Below, in pieces: positions 15,012-24,016 of a stretch of DNA of 64,000 nucleotides. The position numbers and the translations under genes are program-made. The stretch is taken from the NCBI RefSeq assembly GCF_900770955.1, contig NZ_CAAGLX010000021.1, forward strand, positions 1 to 64,000, read 5' to 3'. A model generated the notes under the pieces. It was given only the letters and a program-made list of their open reading frames with translations. It ran no database searches and was not told the DNA's origin. The DNA comes from an uncultured Phascolarctobacterium sp. (lineage in GTDB: Bacteria; Bacillota; Negativicutes; Acidaminococcales; Acidaminococcaceae). Numbering within the stretch: the first letter of the stretch is position 1; the number at the start of each line of letters is the position of its first letter.

Positions 15012-17984
15012 ATGAAAAAGACTAGAAAGCAGAATGTTCTGGCAAAGTGTGTGTTGGCAACAATTATGGCAATGGGCATGATGGGTTATACTACTGTGTG
15101 GGCTGATACTCCTACCCCGTCTCCTGTTGACAAGAATGTATCTGTAGATGACGACGGACAGATTTATGATGCTTCCCATAATTATCAAAAGGGTTATTTC
15201 TGGACTGATTTAGGACATGCGCAGGTACAAATCGGCTCCGGCGAGCAGATTGAATTGTTCACACCGTTTATTTATCATACTTATGACGGTATATGGGACC
15301 CGAAGGATAGACGCTATAATCCTGTTCATGAAGGCGATAATTCCGAAATGAAGTGTAAGGAGTCTATGAGCAGAATTACTGTAGGCGAATTTGACAGAAT
15401 TATCAAATCTCTCTATACCAATGATATCACCATGGCAAAAACCATTTACGGTGAAGCAGGTCAGGCAGGCCTGAAGGATATCGTAATCAAGGAAGTAAAA
15501 GTAACTCCTGGTCAGGGAAAGACAGTCAACACCTATGAGCTGATCAGAGCTAATGGTGAGGCAGTGACTGTTCCGATTGTTGACACTGACACCAGGATTA
15601 CCGAGAATAAGTTAACCTTTGCGGATGGCACACTGACTTCCAATATTACGGATAATGCCGGCGGGAAGTTTGAAAGTAAAGTAGAAGGCATTGCTTCTCA
15701 GACGTGGGTAAACAATCAGCTGGAGAATATTGTTGACACCAACACTACCAATACCGGTATGGAAGGAAGCCTGGATGAAAATGGCAAGCTGACGGTAAAG
15801 GTAAATGATTCCGACCAGCGCAGCGTACAGGCAGAGGTAGAAGGTGTTGCTTCCCGCAGCTGGGTAAGCAATCAGCTGGAAGGCATTGCCGGGACTGATA
15901 CTGTTACTACCGTAGAAGCTAATACCAATATGCTGAAAATCACCGATGAAGGCACTAATGGCAATCATGCGTATAAGGTTGATATCAACGGTGACCAACT
16001 GGGTGACTTTGTTCAACAGTATGACACCAACACCATTACTACCGCACAGGATGACGGTAAGAATTATGTAACTGTTAACGGTGGTATGGGTGATGATGGT
16101 AATTACAATTATACCGTAGGCTTCAATGAAGATAAGCTCATGCAAACCATTCAGGAAAATACCATTGACACCAACACTGTTACTACTGCGCAGGATGATG
16201 GCAATGGTTATGTAAATGTTACCGAAATGATTGATGATGAAGGTAACTACAATTATACCGTAGGCTTTGACGAAGACAAGCTCAAGAAAACCATTCAGGA
16301 AAATGACAAGGATACTATTACTACTGCCGAATCCGGTCATGCGATTATCACAGTGAACAATAGCCTGACTGATACCGATAATAAGAATTACGTAATCGGT
16401 ATTGATGAAGATGCTCTGAAGGGCTTCATTAAAGACAATACTCAGGACACCGATACCGTTACTACCGTAGCGGATGATGGCATGGGTTATATCGGTGTAA
16501 CCGACGCTATGGATGCAGACGGCAACCATAACTATACCGTAGCATTTAACGAAGGCAAGCTTATCGATACTATTCAGGCAAACGACACCAACACCATTAC
16601 TACCGCGCAGGATGATGGCAATGGTTATGTAAATGTTGCTGAGGCTATTGATGCAGACGGTAACTACAAATACACTGTAGGCTTTGATGAAGATAAGCTC
16701 ATTAACACCATCAAAGAAAACGATACCAATACTGTTACCACCGCGCAGGATGATGGCAATGGTTATGTAAATGTTGCTGAAGCTATTGATGCAGACGGTA
16801 ACTACAAATACACCGTAGGCTTTGATGAAGATAAGCTCATTAACACCATCAAAGAAAACGATACCAACACCGTTACTACCGTAGCGGATGATGGAATGGG
16901 TTATATCGGCGTAACCGACGCAATGGATGCTGACGGCAATCATAATTACACCGTAGCATTTGATGAAGGCAAGCTGATTCAGACCATTGAAGCGAAGGAT
17001 AAGTTCGTTAACGGCGGTAGCATCGGTGCAGACGGCAAAATCACTCTTAAAGTAAGAAACAGCGAAGATGTAAAGCTGGAGGGCCAGCTGAAGGATGCAC
17101 AGCTGACTGAAATTGAGAGAGATAAGGCAGCCGGAACTGCTACTCTGGTAGTAAAAGACGGCTACACCAATGAAGAAGTACGCAGACTGACGATTGATGA
17201 TATCGCAAGCAAGGAACAAAACGATACAGAGCATGCTGAATTCAGAGAGCATTTCGGCGAACTGGATCATCGTGTTGACAGCCTCGGCAACCGTGTTGAC
17301 AAGGTTGGCGCCGGTGCCGCAGCTCTCGCAGCGCTGCACCCGATGGATTTCGATCCCGACGATAAGCTGACCTTTGCTGCAGGCTATGGCAACTACAAGG
17401 GCAGAAACGCTGCTGCGGTAGGCGCGTTCTACCGTCCGGATGAAAAGGTTATGCTGAGCGTAGGCGGAACCTTCGGCAATGGCGAGAATATGGTGAACGC
17501 AGGTATCTCCTTCTCCCTGGACCGTACCGCACGCGTAAGCAATTCCCGCACGGCGATGGCTAAGGAAATCGTAGACCTGAGAGCTAATGTAGCTAACCTC
17601 ACCGCGCTTGTAGGTCAGCTGACCGCAGGCATGGGCGGCACGATTGAGATGGACAGAATGAAGCTCTTCCCGGATGTTCCTGAAAACCACTGGGCTTATG
17701 AATACATCGGCCGTCTGGCTGCAGCAGGCATTCTTGAAGGTTATCCCGACGGCATGTTCAACGGCAACCGCATGATGAGCCGCTATGAATTCGCAGCTAT
17801 GCTGTACAGAGCGCTTGAAAAAGGCGTTAAGCTGGATCACAAGCTGGTTCGTGAATTTGAACCTGAAATGGGACGTATCCATGTTGCCCGTATCTCCGGT
17901 GCGGATGGTGACAGAGGCAAGATTGAACGTGTACGCGTATACGGTGGCGACAATCGTGACCACTACGGCAGCAAGCTGAAATGA
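15012..17984 (+). CDS. Trimeric autotransporter (YadA-type) adhesin with C-terminal SLH domain
   Basis: 990 residues, cell-surface. A signal peptide (about 1-32) cuts near VWADTP. A head/neck region follows (to about 335) with two related segments ending in VEGIASQTWVNNQLE and VEGVASRSWVSNQLE, then a stalk of about seven repeats of 44-48 residues that begin DTNTxTTAxDDG (about 338-660). A coiled-coil plus YadA membrane anchor lies at about 752-838 (HRVDSLGNRVDKVGAGAAAL ... GISFSLDR), the trimeric beta-barrel. After the barrel come a short coiled coil and one SLH domain (about 884-935, LFPDVPENHWAYEYI), then a basic tail (KIERVRVYGG). In Negativicutes SLH domains bind the cell wall, so the tail probably tethers the barrel to peptidoglycan. 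Single gene between two strong hairpins. Confidence 0.93.
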   Translation: MKKTRKQNVLAKCVLATIMAMGMMGYTTVWADTPTPSPVDKNVSVDDDGQIYDASHNYQKGYFWTDLGHAQVQIGSGEQIELFTPFIYHTYDGIWDPKDRRYNPVHEGDNSEMKCKESMSRITVGEFDRIIKSLYTNDITMAKTIYGEAGQAGLKDIVIKEVKVTPGQGKTVNTYELIRANGEAVTVPIVDTDTRITENKLTFADGTLTSNITDNAGGKFESKVEGIASQTWVNNQLENIVDTNTTNTGMEGSLDENGKLTVKVNDSDQRSVQAEVEGVASRSWVSNQLEGIAGTDTVTTVEANTNMLKITDEGTNGNHAYKVDINGDQLGDFVQQYDTNTITTAQDDGKNYVTVNGGMGDDGNYNYTVGFNEDKLMQTIQENTIDTNTVTTAQDDGNGYVNVTEMIDDEGNYNYTVGFDEDKLKKTIQENDKDTITTAESGHAIITVNNSLTDTDNKNYVIGIDEDALKGFIKDNTQDTDTVTTVADDGMGYIGVTDAMDADGNHNYTVAFNEGKLIDTIQANDTNTITTAQDDGNGYVNVAEAIDADGNYKYTVGFDEDKLINTIKENDTNTVTTAQDDGNGYVNVAEAIDADGNYKYTVGFDEDKLINTIKENDTNTVTTVADDGMGYIGVTDAMDADGNHNYTVAFDEGKLIQTIEAKDKFVNGGSIGADGKITLKVRNSEDVKLEGQLKDAQLTEIERDKAAGTATLVVKDGYTNEEVRRLTIDDIASKEQNDTEHAEFREHFGELDHRVDSLGNRVDKVGAGAAALAALHPMDFDPDDKLTFAAGYGNYKGRNAAAVGAFYRPDEKVMLSVGGTFGNGENMVNAGISFSLDRTARVSNSRTAMAKEIVDLRANVANLTALVGQLTAGMGGTIEMDRMKLFPDVPENHWAYEYIGRLAAAGILEGYPDGMFNGNRMMSRYEFAAMLYRALEKGVKLDHKLVREFEPEMGRIHVARISGADGDRGKIERVRVYGGDNRDHYGSKLK
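16023..16998 (+). repeat. Intragenic repeats in the adhesin stalk, 138-bp unit
   Basis: Units of 46 codons begin at 16584, 16722 and 16860, exactly 138 bp apart, and more divergent units lie upstream from 16023. Units at 16584 and 16722 are almost identical in DNA. The flanking unit at about 16449 and the one at 16860 share a second sequence type (TVADDGMGYIGVTDAMD), giving an A-B-B-A order that points to duplication or gene conversion. Confidence 0.9.
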
Positions 17985-18042
17985 AAATGCAGGCAGCTGC
18001 ATAGTTCCAACCTTAAATAAACACTCCCTTTTCTATAATTAA

Positions 18043-18098
18043 AAGAGGAGAACACCTAATCCTTAACAGGATAAATGGTGTTCTCCTCTTACTTTTGT
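18043..18098. terminator. Strong hairpin terminator between convergent genes
   Basis: AAGAGGAGAACACC (18043-18056) pairs perfectly with GGTGTTCTCCTCTT (18077-18090), followed by ACTTTTGTTTT. On the minus strand the hairpin is also followed by a T-rich tract, so it can serve both genes. Confidence 0.88.
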
Positions 18099-18115
18099 TT
18101 TACACAGTGCCAGGC

Positions 18116-18568
18116 TTAATCCCAGCGCTTGAGCATGTCCTCAATAATTTCCTTATTGGTTTTGCGGCGCTTCTTCTCGTAGTTACGGAAGTTGTTGTCT
18201 CTGTGGTCGGTGGAGTAGTCGGCGTAGTCGAAGTCATCGTAGCTGCGTTCGTAGCTGCGGTTGTAGTCGCCGTGGCCATCGTCCAGAGAAAGCGGGATTT
18301 GCTGTGTGCAGGTATAGGGTTGTGTGTACATGATTGACCTCATAGATTTTGGAAGAATGGGCATCGCAATTAATATATCCTTACGCTCAAGAAAAATTTT
18401 CCTGTGCCCATAGGGCACGACGTAAATTTCGTGTGGAACCAGGACTAAGTGCCGCAAAACTCGCGCGAAGCTAACAAATTCTTCGACAGGAGCTGGAATA
18501 GCGCTCAAACAGTTGCGGCACTTATATGGTTCCTGACACTCATTTACTAAAATTTTTATTCGCTTCAC
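18116..18568 (-). CDS. Small protein of unknown function, start uncertain
   Basis: An open frame of up to 150 residues from GTG 18568; in-frame ATGs at 18364 and 18343 would give about 82 or 75 residues. The first part has a CxxC-type cluster (NECQEPYKCRNC). The C-terminal 60 residues are Asp/Tyr/Arg-rich and end KTNKEIIEDMLKRWD. None of the starts has a good ribosome site. The reverse frames look less protein-like, and the gene ends beside a terminator. I do not recognise it; it may be two pieces or a decayed gene. Confidence 0.45.
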   Translation of the reverse strand: MKRIKILVNECQEPYKCRNCLSAIPAPVEEFVSFARVLRHLVLVPHEIYVVPYGHRKIFLERKDILIAMPILPKSMRSIMYTQPYTCTQQIPLSLDDGHGDYNRSYERSYDDFDYADYSTDHRDNNFRNYEKKRRKTNKEIIEDMLKRWD

Positions 18569-18614
18569 GATATACTAATTGCTTGCTTTTCTATTTTCTT
18601 CTTCCCGTTTTCTA

Positions 18615-20339
18615 TTACATATAATTATGCTCTTTTACATGATTGGAGTGCAGCAGTTCTTCTGCCTTTTCACTCAGCGGTTTTTTCAGGAAGTCCTTGT
18701 AAAGCTCCTGTACATCCGGATTATTGTGGGACTGGTGCAGAGGACGGTTACTGTCGATGGTATAGAGCTTATTGCCGAGTACGTCGGCACGTTCTTCACC
18801 GTCGTGAATCGGTTGACCGCCGCCACCAACGCAGCCGCCGGGGCAGGCCATAACTTCCACGAAGTCATAATGAACCTTGCCGGCCTTCAGCTCGTCAAGC
18901 AGCTTGCCTGCATTGCCCAGACCGCTTACCGTGCAGGTGCGCAGTGTTGCGCCGCCAAGGGTGAATTCACGAACCTTGCGGCCTTCCGTACCGCGAACGT
19001 CGGTGAAGGCATCAGCGGGAGCTTCCTTGCCTTCGATTACATGGTAGGCAGTACGCAGTGCTGCTTCCATTACGCCGCCGCTGGCACCGAAGATAACTCC
19101 GGCGCCGGTGCTCTTGCCAAGAGGATTATCAAAGGGCTGTTCGTCCAGCATTGCGGGGTTGATGTGCTCGGCACGCAGCAGGCGGATAAGCTCGCGCGTG
19201 GTGAGTACGATATCTACATCATGGGTACCGCTGCTGCGCATAGAAAAGAGGGCAGCTTCACGTTTTTTGGAAACGCAGGGCATGATGGAAACGGAGCAGA
19301 TTTCCTTCGGCTTTAAGCCCTTCTTTTGTGCAAAGTAGGATTTTGCCAGCGCACCGAAAATCTGTTGCGGAGATTTGGTGGTGGAAAGGTTAGGTACGAA
19401 GTACGGATGAGTTTTGTTGACATAGCTTACCCAGCCGGGGCAGCAGGAGGTGAACATGGGCCAGCTGTGGTCCTGCGGATTTTGCAGGTGCTCCAGAAGC
19501 TCGCTTGCTTCCTCCATGATGGTAACGTCGGCAGCATAGCAGGTGTCAAAAACATAGTCAAAGCCGATTTTCTTCAGGGCTGCTACCATACGGCCTTCAG
19601 TTGCCAGCTCTGGCGGCAGGTTGAAGGCTTCGGCCCAGGCGGTGCGTACTGCAGGAGCAACCTGCACTACAGTCACCTTGCTGCTGTCAGCCAGTACGTC
19701 ATAGATTTTGGGAACGTCGTTACGTTCCTTCAGCGCGCCAACGGGGCAGTGGGTGATGCACTGACCGCAGAGGCTGCAGTCGCTGTCTTCGATAGAAACG
19801 TTGCCGGCAACGTCTACGGTAGTACGGGCGCCGGTGTTCTGTACGTCCCAGATATGCAGCTTCTGCACCTTGTCGCAAATCTGGACGCAGCGCATGCATT
19901 TGATGCATTTCTTGGAATCGCGGATGAGCGGGAATTCCTGGTTCCACGGAGTGTCGACAACATCACGCTCATAGGGAATGTCATAAATGCCCAGGTCATT
20001 AGCCAGAGTCTGCAGGCTGCAGTTGCCGCTGCGTACGCAGGTAGCGCACATGCAGTCATGCTGGGATAAAATCAGCTCCACATTGGTGCGGCGGATGCTG
20101 CGGGCCTTGGGGGAGTTGGTATAAACTACAAGTCCTTCCTGTACCGGAGTGGTGCAGGCGGTAACTACACGGTTCTGTCCTTGAATTTCAACTACGCAGA
20201 CCTTGCAGGCACTGATTTCGTTGATGCCCTTCAGATAACACAGGCGGGGGATTTCAATGCCGACGGTGGCAGCAGCCTGCATGATTGTTGTTCCTTGGGG
20301 AACGGAAACTTTTTGTCCATCGATTGTGAGGTTTACCAT
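18615..20339 (-). CDS. hydA: [FeFe]-hydrogenase, CpI-like, with NuoG-type N-terminal iron-sulfur domains
   Basis: 574 residues with ATG 20339 (GGAGG 11 bp upstream); the open frame extends further but this start gives the same length as Clostridium pasteurianum CpI. Order: plant-type [2Fe-2S] domain (CYLKG...ACKVC), His-Cys [4Fe-4S] segment (HDCMCATCVRSGNC), two [4Fe-4S] ferredoxin motifs (CIKCMRCVQIC, CSLCGQCITHC), then the H-cluster domain. Its motifs are TSCCPGW (C299, C300), MPCVSKKRE (C355) and CPGGCVGGGGQP (C499, C503), the positions known in CpI. It makes or oxidises H2. It overlaps the upstream NuoF/GltD fusion gene by 7 bp, so the two should form one operon and probably one complex. 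Confidence 0.95.
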   Translation of the reverse strand: MVNLTIDGQKVSVPQGTTIMQAAATVGIEIPRLCYLKGINEISACKVCVVEIQGQNRVVTACTTPVQEGLVVYTNSPKARSIRRTNVELILSQHDCMCATCVRSGNCSLQTLANDLGIYDIPYERDVVDTPWNQEFPLIRDSKKCIKCMRCVQICDKVQKLHIWDVQNTGARTTVDVAGNVSIEDSDCSLCGQCITHCPVGALKERNDVPKIYDVLADSSKVTVVQVAPAVRTAWAEAFNLPPELATEGRMVAALKKIGFDYVFDTCYAADVTIMEEASELLEHLQNPQDHSWPMFTSCCPGWVSYVNKTHPYFVPNLSTTKSPQQIFGALAKSYFAQKKGLKPKEICSVSIMPCVSKKREAALFSMRSSGTHDVDIVLTTRELIRLLRAEHINPAMLDEQPFDNPLGKSTGAGVIFGASGGVMEAALRTAYHVIEGKEAPADAFTDVRGTEGRKVREFTLGGATLRTCTVSGLGNAGKLLDELKAGKVHYDFVEVMACPGGCVGGGGQPIHDGEERADVLGNKLYTIDSNRPLHQSHNNPDVQELYKDFLKKPLSEKAEELLHSNHVKEHNYM

Positions 20340-22183
20340 TTTAAGGTTCTGCCTCCTTTCAGTGTGCTGAAGCCGAATTTGTCGCAGCGCAGGCAGCGTC
20401 CTGCTTCCTGGCAAGCCTCCTGCTTGGTCATGCCGCATTCAATAGGCTCAAAGGTGTTTTTACGTTCGCCTGCTTCGGTTTCGTGCATCTGAATACGGCC
20501 GCAGGGACGTTTATCGTCAATAGACGGGTCGGGGATAACTACATCACAGGAAATGGTGTGGTTATAGCCCAAATATTCATCAATGTTAGCTGCAGCAACC
20601 TTACCGGCAGCGATAGCACGGATTACGGTTGCGGGACCGGTTACGCAGTCGCCACCGGCGAATACACCTTCGTTGTTGGCAAGCTCACTGCTGGAGAGTG
20701 CGGAAATAGTACCGCGTTTGATTTTGATGCCGGCCTCCTCGAACGGACGCAGCTCAATGCCCTGGCCGATAGCTACAACGATAACGTCGCAGGGAATGCG
20801 CTCCAGCTCTACGTCAGCGTGGATAGGACGCGCACGTCCCCAGGCATCGATAGGACCGATGATTTGCGGTTCTGCCCAGAGAGCGGCAACCTTGCCGTCA
20901 GCATCCGCTTCGATGTGATGCGGAGCCTTCAGACCGTACAGCTCGGCGCCCTCGGCAATAGCGCCTTCAATTTCTTCGGGCAGCGCAGTCATATCGTCCT
21001 GACGACGGCGGTAAGCGATAATAACCTTTTTGGCACCGAGACGGATGGAGCTGCGGGTGCAGTCCATAGCAACGTTGCCACCGCCGATAACAACAACGGT
21101 TTTATTTTTAAAGTCAGGCATTTTTTCTTCGCCGATGTTGCGCAGCATTTCTACCGCACTGATAACACCTTCGGAATCCTCGCCTTCAATACCGATTTTC
21201 TTGTCGGTGTGAGCACCGATGGCAATATAAACCGCGTCAAATTCCTCACGCAGCTTTTCAAAGGGAATATCACCCTCTTCATTGCCGATTCTGGTCTTGA
21301 GATGTACTTCAACGCCGGTAGACAAAATAGCGTCCAGGTCCTCCTGCAGGCGTTCACGGGGGAAGCGGTAGGCAGGAATGCCGTAGCGCAGCATGCCGCC
21401 GAGCTTGCTCTTTTCTTCGAACACAACAGCATGATGTCCCATGAGCTCTAGGTAATAGGCCGCGGACATACCGCTGGGGCCGCCGCCGATGATGGCGATA
21501 CGTTTGTTGGTAGCAGGCTGTTTTTCGGGCAGCGGAACAGTGTTGTTGGGAGCGTTGTCGACAGCCATACGCTTCAGACCGCGGATGTTGATGGGAGCAT
21601 CAATCATGCTGCGGCGGCAGCGTGCTTCACAGGGATGCTCGCAGATAAGACCGCAGGCAGTCGGGAACGGATTATCCTTGCGGATGAGCTTGACAGCGTC
21701 GGCATAGCGGCCTGCGCCAACCAGCGCAATGTAGCCGGGGATATCAACCTGTGCCGGGCACAGAGCAACGCAGGGGATAGAATGATGGACGTTGACAGAG
21801 CATTTGCCCTTCTTTATGTGGTTAATGTAATCTTCGCGGAAGCCTTCCAGACCGGCCAAAACCATTTTGGCTGCTTCGAAGCCGATGGCGCAGTCAGCAC
21901 TGTTGGCAACGTTTTGCGCGGTGCTTTCGATTAAATCCAGAGTGTGCATGTCAGCCTTGCCGGCGAGCACGTCTTCCATGAGATTTTGCAGCTGCGCGAG
22001 ACCTACACGGCAGGGTACGCATTTGCCACAGGTTTGTGCGTGGCAGACTTTGAGGAACGACAGCTGCAGATCAACAGGGCACAGTCCCGGGGGGCTGGCG
22101 ATGATGTGTCGTTCCAGGTCCTTGTACAAGCGCTCGACCGTAAGCTGTGCCTGGTCGGGTGTTTCAATTCTTAAACGGCTCAT
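20333..22183 (-). CDS. NuoF-tail/GltD fusion: iron-sulfur FAD-dependent NAD(P)H oxidoreductase
   Basis: 616 residues from ATG 22183 (GGAGG 7 bp upstream). The first 130 residues resemble only the C-terminal [4Fe-4S] domain of NuoF (TCGKCVPCRVGLAQL). The rest is a glutamate-synthase small-subunit (GltD/NfnB-like) module: N-terminal Cys-rich region (CVALCPAQVDIPGY, CEHPCEARCRR), FAD site IIGGGPSGMSAAYYLE, NAD(P)H site VVIGGGNVAMD and FAD-closing GVFAGGDCVTGPATVI. The FMN/NADH part of NuoF and NuoE are absent. With the adjacent hydrogenase it probably couples H2 to NAD(P)H; direction and cofactor are not visible. No GltB-type large subunit lies nearby. Confidence 0.88.
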   Translation of the reverse strand: MSRLRIETPDQAQLTVERLYKDLERHIIASPPGLCPVDLQLSFLKVCHAQTCGKCVPCRVGLAQLQNLMEDVLAGKADMHTLDLIESTAQNVANSADCAIGFEAAKMVLAGLEGFREDYINHIKKGKCSVNVHHSIPCVALCPAQVDIPGYIALVGAGRYADAVKLIRKDNPFPTACGLICEHPCEARCRRSMIDAPINIRGLKRMAVDNAPNNTVPLPEKQPATNKRIAIIGGGPSGMSAAYYLELMGHHAVVFEEKSKLGGMLRYGIPAYRFPRERLQEDLDAILSTGVEVHLKTRIGNEEGDIPFEKLREEFDAVYIAIGAHTDKKIGIEGEDSEGVISAVEMLRNIGEEKMPDFKNKTVVVIGGGNVAMDCTRSSIRLGAKKVIIAYRRRQDDMTALPEEIEGAIAEGAELYGLKAPHHIEADADGKVAALWAEPQIIGPIDAWGRARPIHADVELERIPCDVIVVAIGQGIELRPFEEAGIKIKRGTISALSSSELANNEGVFAGGDCVTGPATVIRAIAAGKVAAANIDEYLGYNHTISCDVVIPDPSIDDKRPCGRIQMHETEAGERKNTFEPIECGMTKQEACQEAGRCLRCDKFGFSTLKGGRTLKW

Positions 22184-22231
22184 AATTTTCCTCCAAAAAG
22201 CATACACTAAATATATAAAGGTATAAACTAT

Positions 22232-22260
22232 ATTATACAGAAAAAAACTGCTTTTCGCAA
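22232..22260 (-). promoter_or_regulatory. Promoter of the hydrogenase operon
   Basis: On the minus strand TTGCGA (22260-22255), a 17-bp spacer and TATAAT (22237-22232), about 50 bp before the first gene. Confidence 0.8.
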
Positions 22261-22466
22261 TATATATAAGATAGTTTTTGTGTAATAAACTAAGCAGTAA
22301 ACAGTGAGGAAGTGCTTTTTTTGCCTGCTGCGGCAGCAAAACGTTCTTGCGGCGGCCATGCTTTTTTTACCGTATTTTTTGTGTTATACTGATACTGAGG
22401 CTTTTGTATTAATGCTGTCGGCAAAAGGTTTGTAACCGGCAGCTTAAAATATGGGAGGGGTGCATT

Positions 22467-23846
22467 ATGCAGCTTACTGCTACACATTATATTAGCCTGG
22501 CTGTGACGCTTCTGGTGACACTTTTGCCGGGAATTTGGGCAGCCCGGAGGGTGAAGTCAGCTGATGATTATAACGTAGGCGGCCGCAGCTCTGGCGCAGG
22601 GCTTGTCGCAGGCACGATTATCGGTACGATTATCGGCGGCGCAGCTACCGTGGGCACGGCGCAGCTTGGCTTCAAGCTGGGACTGACGGCCTGGTGGTTT
22701 ACGCTGGGCAGTGGCATTGCACTTTTGCTGATGGCGGGGTTTTATGCTGTGCCCTTGCGCCGCAGCTCACTGACCACAGTAGCGGAATTTCTCGTTACGG
22801 ATTACGGCAAGCCTGCGGGGTGGCTGGCAACCTTCAGCGCTTGCGCCGGTATTTTTTTCAGCGTTGTAGCGAGCACGCTGACGGCGCTGCATCTGATTGC
22901 CGGCTTATTCGGCGTACCTTTGCTTGCTGCAGCGGCAATTGTCATTGCTGTTACACTGCTGTTGGTATTTTTCGGCGGACTCAGCAGCAGCGGTATGGCC
23001 GGTATTTTTAAGATTGTGTTGATTTTTGCCAGCATTTTTGTCGGCGGCTTTATGGCCTACGCCGATATGGGGCAGTGGCAGGGCATGACGCAGAGCTTTG
23101 CGGCATATCCGTGGTTCAGCCTTTTCGGACGCGGTATAGAGGACGGTCTTGTCAGCCTGGGTTCGATGATTGTGGGCGTTATTTCTACGCAAACCTATGT
23201 GCAGGCACTGTTTTCAGCGCGTGATACCAAAACTGCAGCTGTCGGCTGCTGTGCTGCCGCGCTGATAGTTATTCCTGTGGGGCTGCCGTCGGTGCTTATC
23301 GGTATGTTTATGCATCTGCATCACCCGGAGATAAATTCTATTGACGCGCTGCCGTTGTATCTTGTTACCTATCTGCCGCAATGGCTTGGCGGTATCGGTA
23401 TCGGTGCCGTGCTGCTTTCGGCCTTGGGCTCGATTGCCGGGCTGGCGCTTGGCGTGGGTACGATGATTTCGCGCGATATTGTCAGCAAAATCTGGCACAA
23501 GGCTACGGCGGCAGGCCAGCTGTGGGCAAGCCGCCTGAGCGTGCTGGCCGTTTCTGTCGCTGCGATGGTGTTCGTTTTTATGCACCTTGATTCGTCAGTG
23601 CTGGAGTGGAATTACCTTTCCATGGCGCTGCGGGGCAGCGGTATCTTTTTGCCGCTGACGTTCTGCATCTTCTTCCCGGGCAGGGTGCGTGCTTCGATGG
23701 GCGTGGCTGCTATGGGCGCAGGCATTTTTGCGGCGCTCTTTTGGAAGCATATCAGCTCCTGGGAAATCAACAGCCTGCTGCCGGCGCTCGTGTATAATCT
23801 GTTCTTTTTGCTCATCGGTTTAGCGTGGGGCAAAAAAGGGGAATAG
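22467..23846 (+). CDS. Sodium:solute symporter family (SSS) transporter
   Basis: 459 residues, almost wholly hydrophobic, with about 12-13 membrane segments. The N-terminal RRVKSADDYNVGGRSSGAGLVAGTIIGTIIGGAATVGTAQLG is the SSS core (TM1-TM2), followed by SLTTVAEFLVTDYG. SSS proteins import amino acids, vitamins, sugars or carboxylates with Na+; the substrate cannot be told. ATG behind GGGAGGGG. It stands alone, divergent from the hydrogenase operon. Confidence 0.88.
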   Translation: MQLTATHYISLAVTLLVTLLPGIWAARRVKSADDYNVGGRSSGAGLVAGTIIGTIIGGAATVGTAQLGFKLGLTAWWFTLGSGIALLLMAGFYAVPLRRSSLTTVAEFLVTDYGKPAGWLATFSACAGIFFSVVASTLTALHLIAGLFGVPLLAAAAIVIAVTLLLVFFGGLSSSGMAGIFKIVLIFASIFVGGFMAYADMGQWQGMTQSFAAYPWFSLFGRGIEDGLVSLGSMIVGVISTQTYVQALFSARDTKTAAVGCCAAALIVIPVGLPSVLIGMFMHLHHPEINSIDALPLYLVTYLPQWLGGIGIGAVLLSALGSIAGLALGVGTMISRDIVSKIWHKATAAGQLWASRLSVLAVSVAAMVFVFMHLDSSVLEWNYLSMALRGSGIFLPLTFCIFFPGRVRASMGVAAMGAGIFAALFWKHISSWEINSLLPALVYNLFFLLIGLAWGKKGE

Positions 23847-23856
23847 AAAAGAAAAA

Positions 23857-23896
23857 GCTGCTTTTGCAGCAAGCTGTCAGCTTGCAAAAAGCAGCG
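23857..23896 (+). terminator. Hairpin after the SSS gene
   Basis: GCTGCTTTTGCAGCAAGCT pairs with AGCTTGCAAAAAGCAGC (23857-23895) with a small bulge. No T run follows, so termination strength is uncertain; the right arm overlaps a possible -35 box of the antitoxin RNA. Confidence 0.5.
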
Positions 23897-23910
23897 TAAT
23901 ATGCTATATT
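23882..23910 (+). promoter_or_regulatory. Promoter of the putative antitoxin RNA
   Basis: TTGCAA (23882-23887), 17-bp spacer, TATATT (23905-23910). Transcription would start near 23917 and run toward the 3' end of the toxin gene. Confidence 0.6.
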
Positions 23911-23916
23911 ATAGAC

Positions 23917-24005
23917 AAAGGACAACCGCCCACGTCGGTGGGTTGCCACAAGTTTTAAAGCGGAAAGACCGCCCTGTCACTAGGCAAAGTTTAAGGGCGG
24001 TTTTC
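23917..24005 (+). ncRNA. Putative antisense antitoxin RNA of a type I module
   Basis: A non-coding stretch of about 90 nt between a promoter and a terminator. It has a 5' hairpin (around CCCAC-GTC-GGTGGG, 23928-23943) and a 3' terminator (ACCGCCCT 23968-23975 with AGGGCGGT 23994-24001, then TTT). It converges on the minus-strand holin-like toxin gene, so it would be antisense to the toxin mRNA 3' end, the arrangement of RatA/TxpA in B. subtilis. The RNA is inferred from sequence only. Confidence 0.6.
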
Positions 24006-24016
24006 CTATGTCTGGG

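Noticed and set aside
15612..18002. 796-residue minus-strand open frame with repeats
   Set aside because: It is the antisense reading of the adhesin. Its repeats only mirror the stalk repeats.
18095..18337. 80-residue plus-strand Val/Ala-rich frame
   Set aside because: It is the antisense of the more protein-like minus-strand frame and starts within a terminator.
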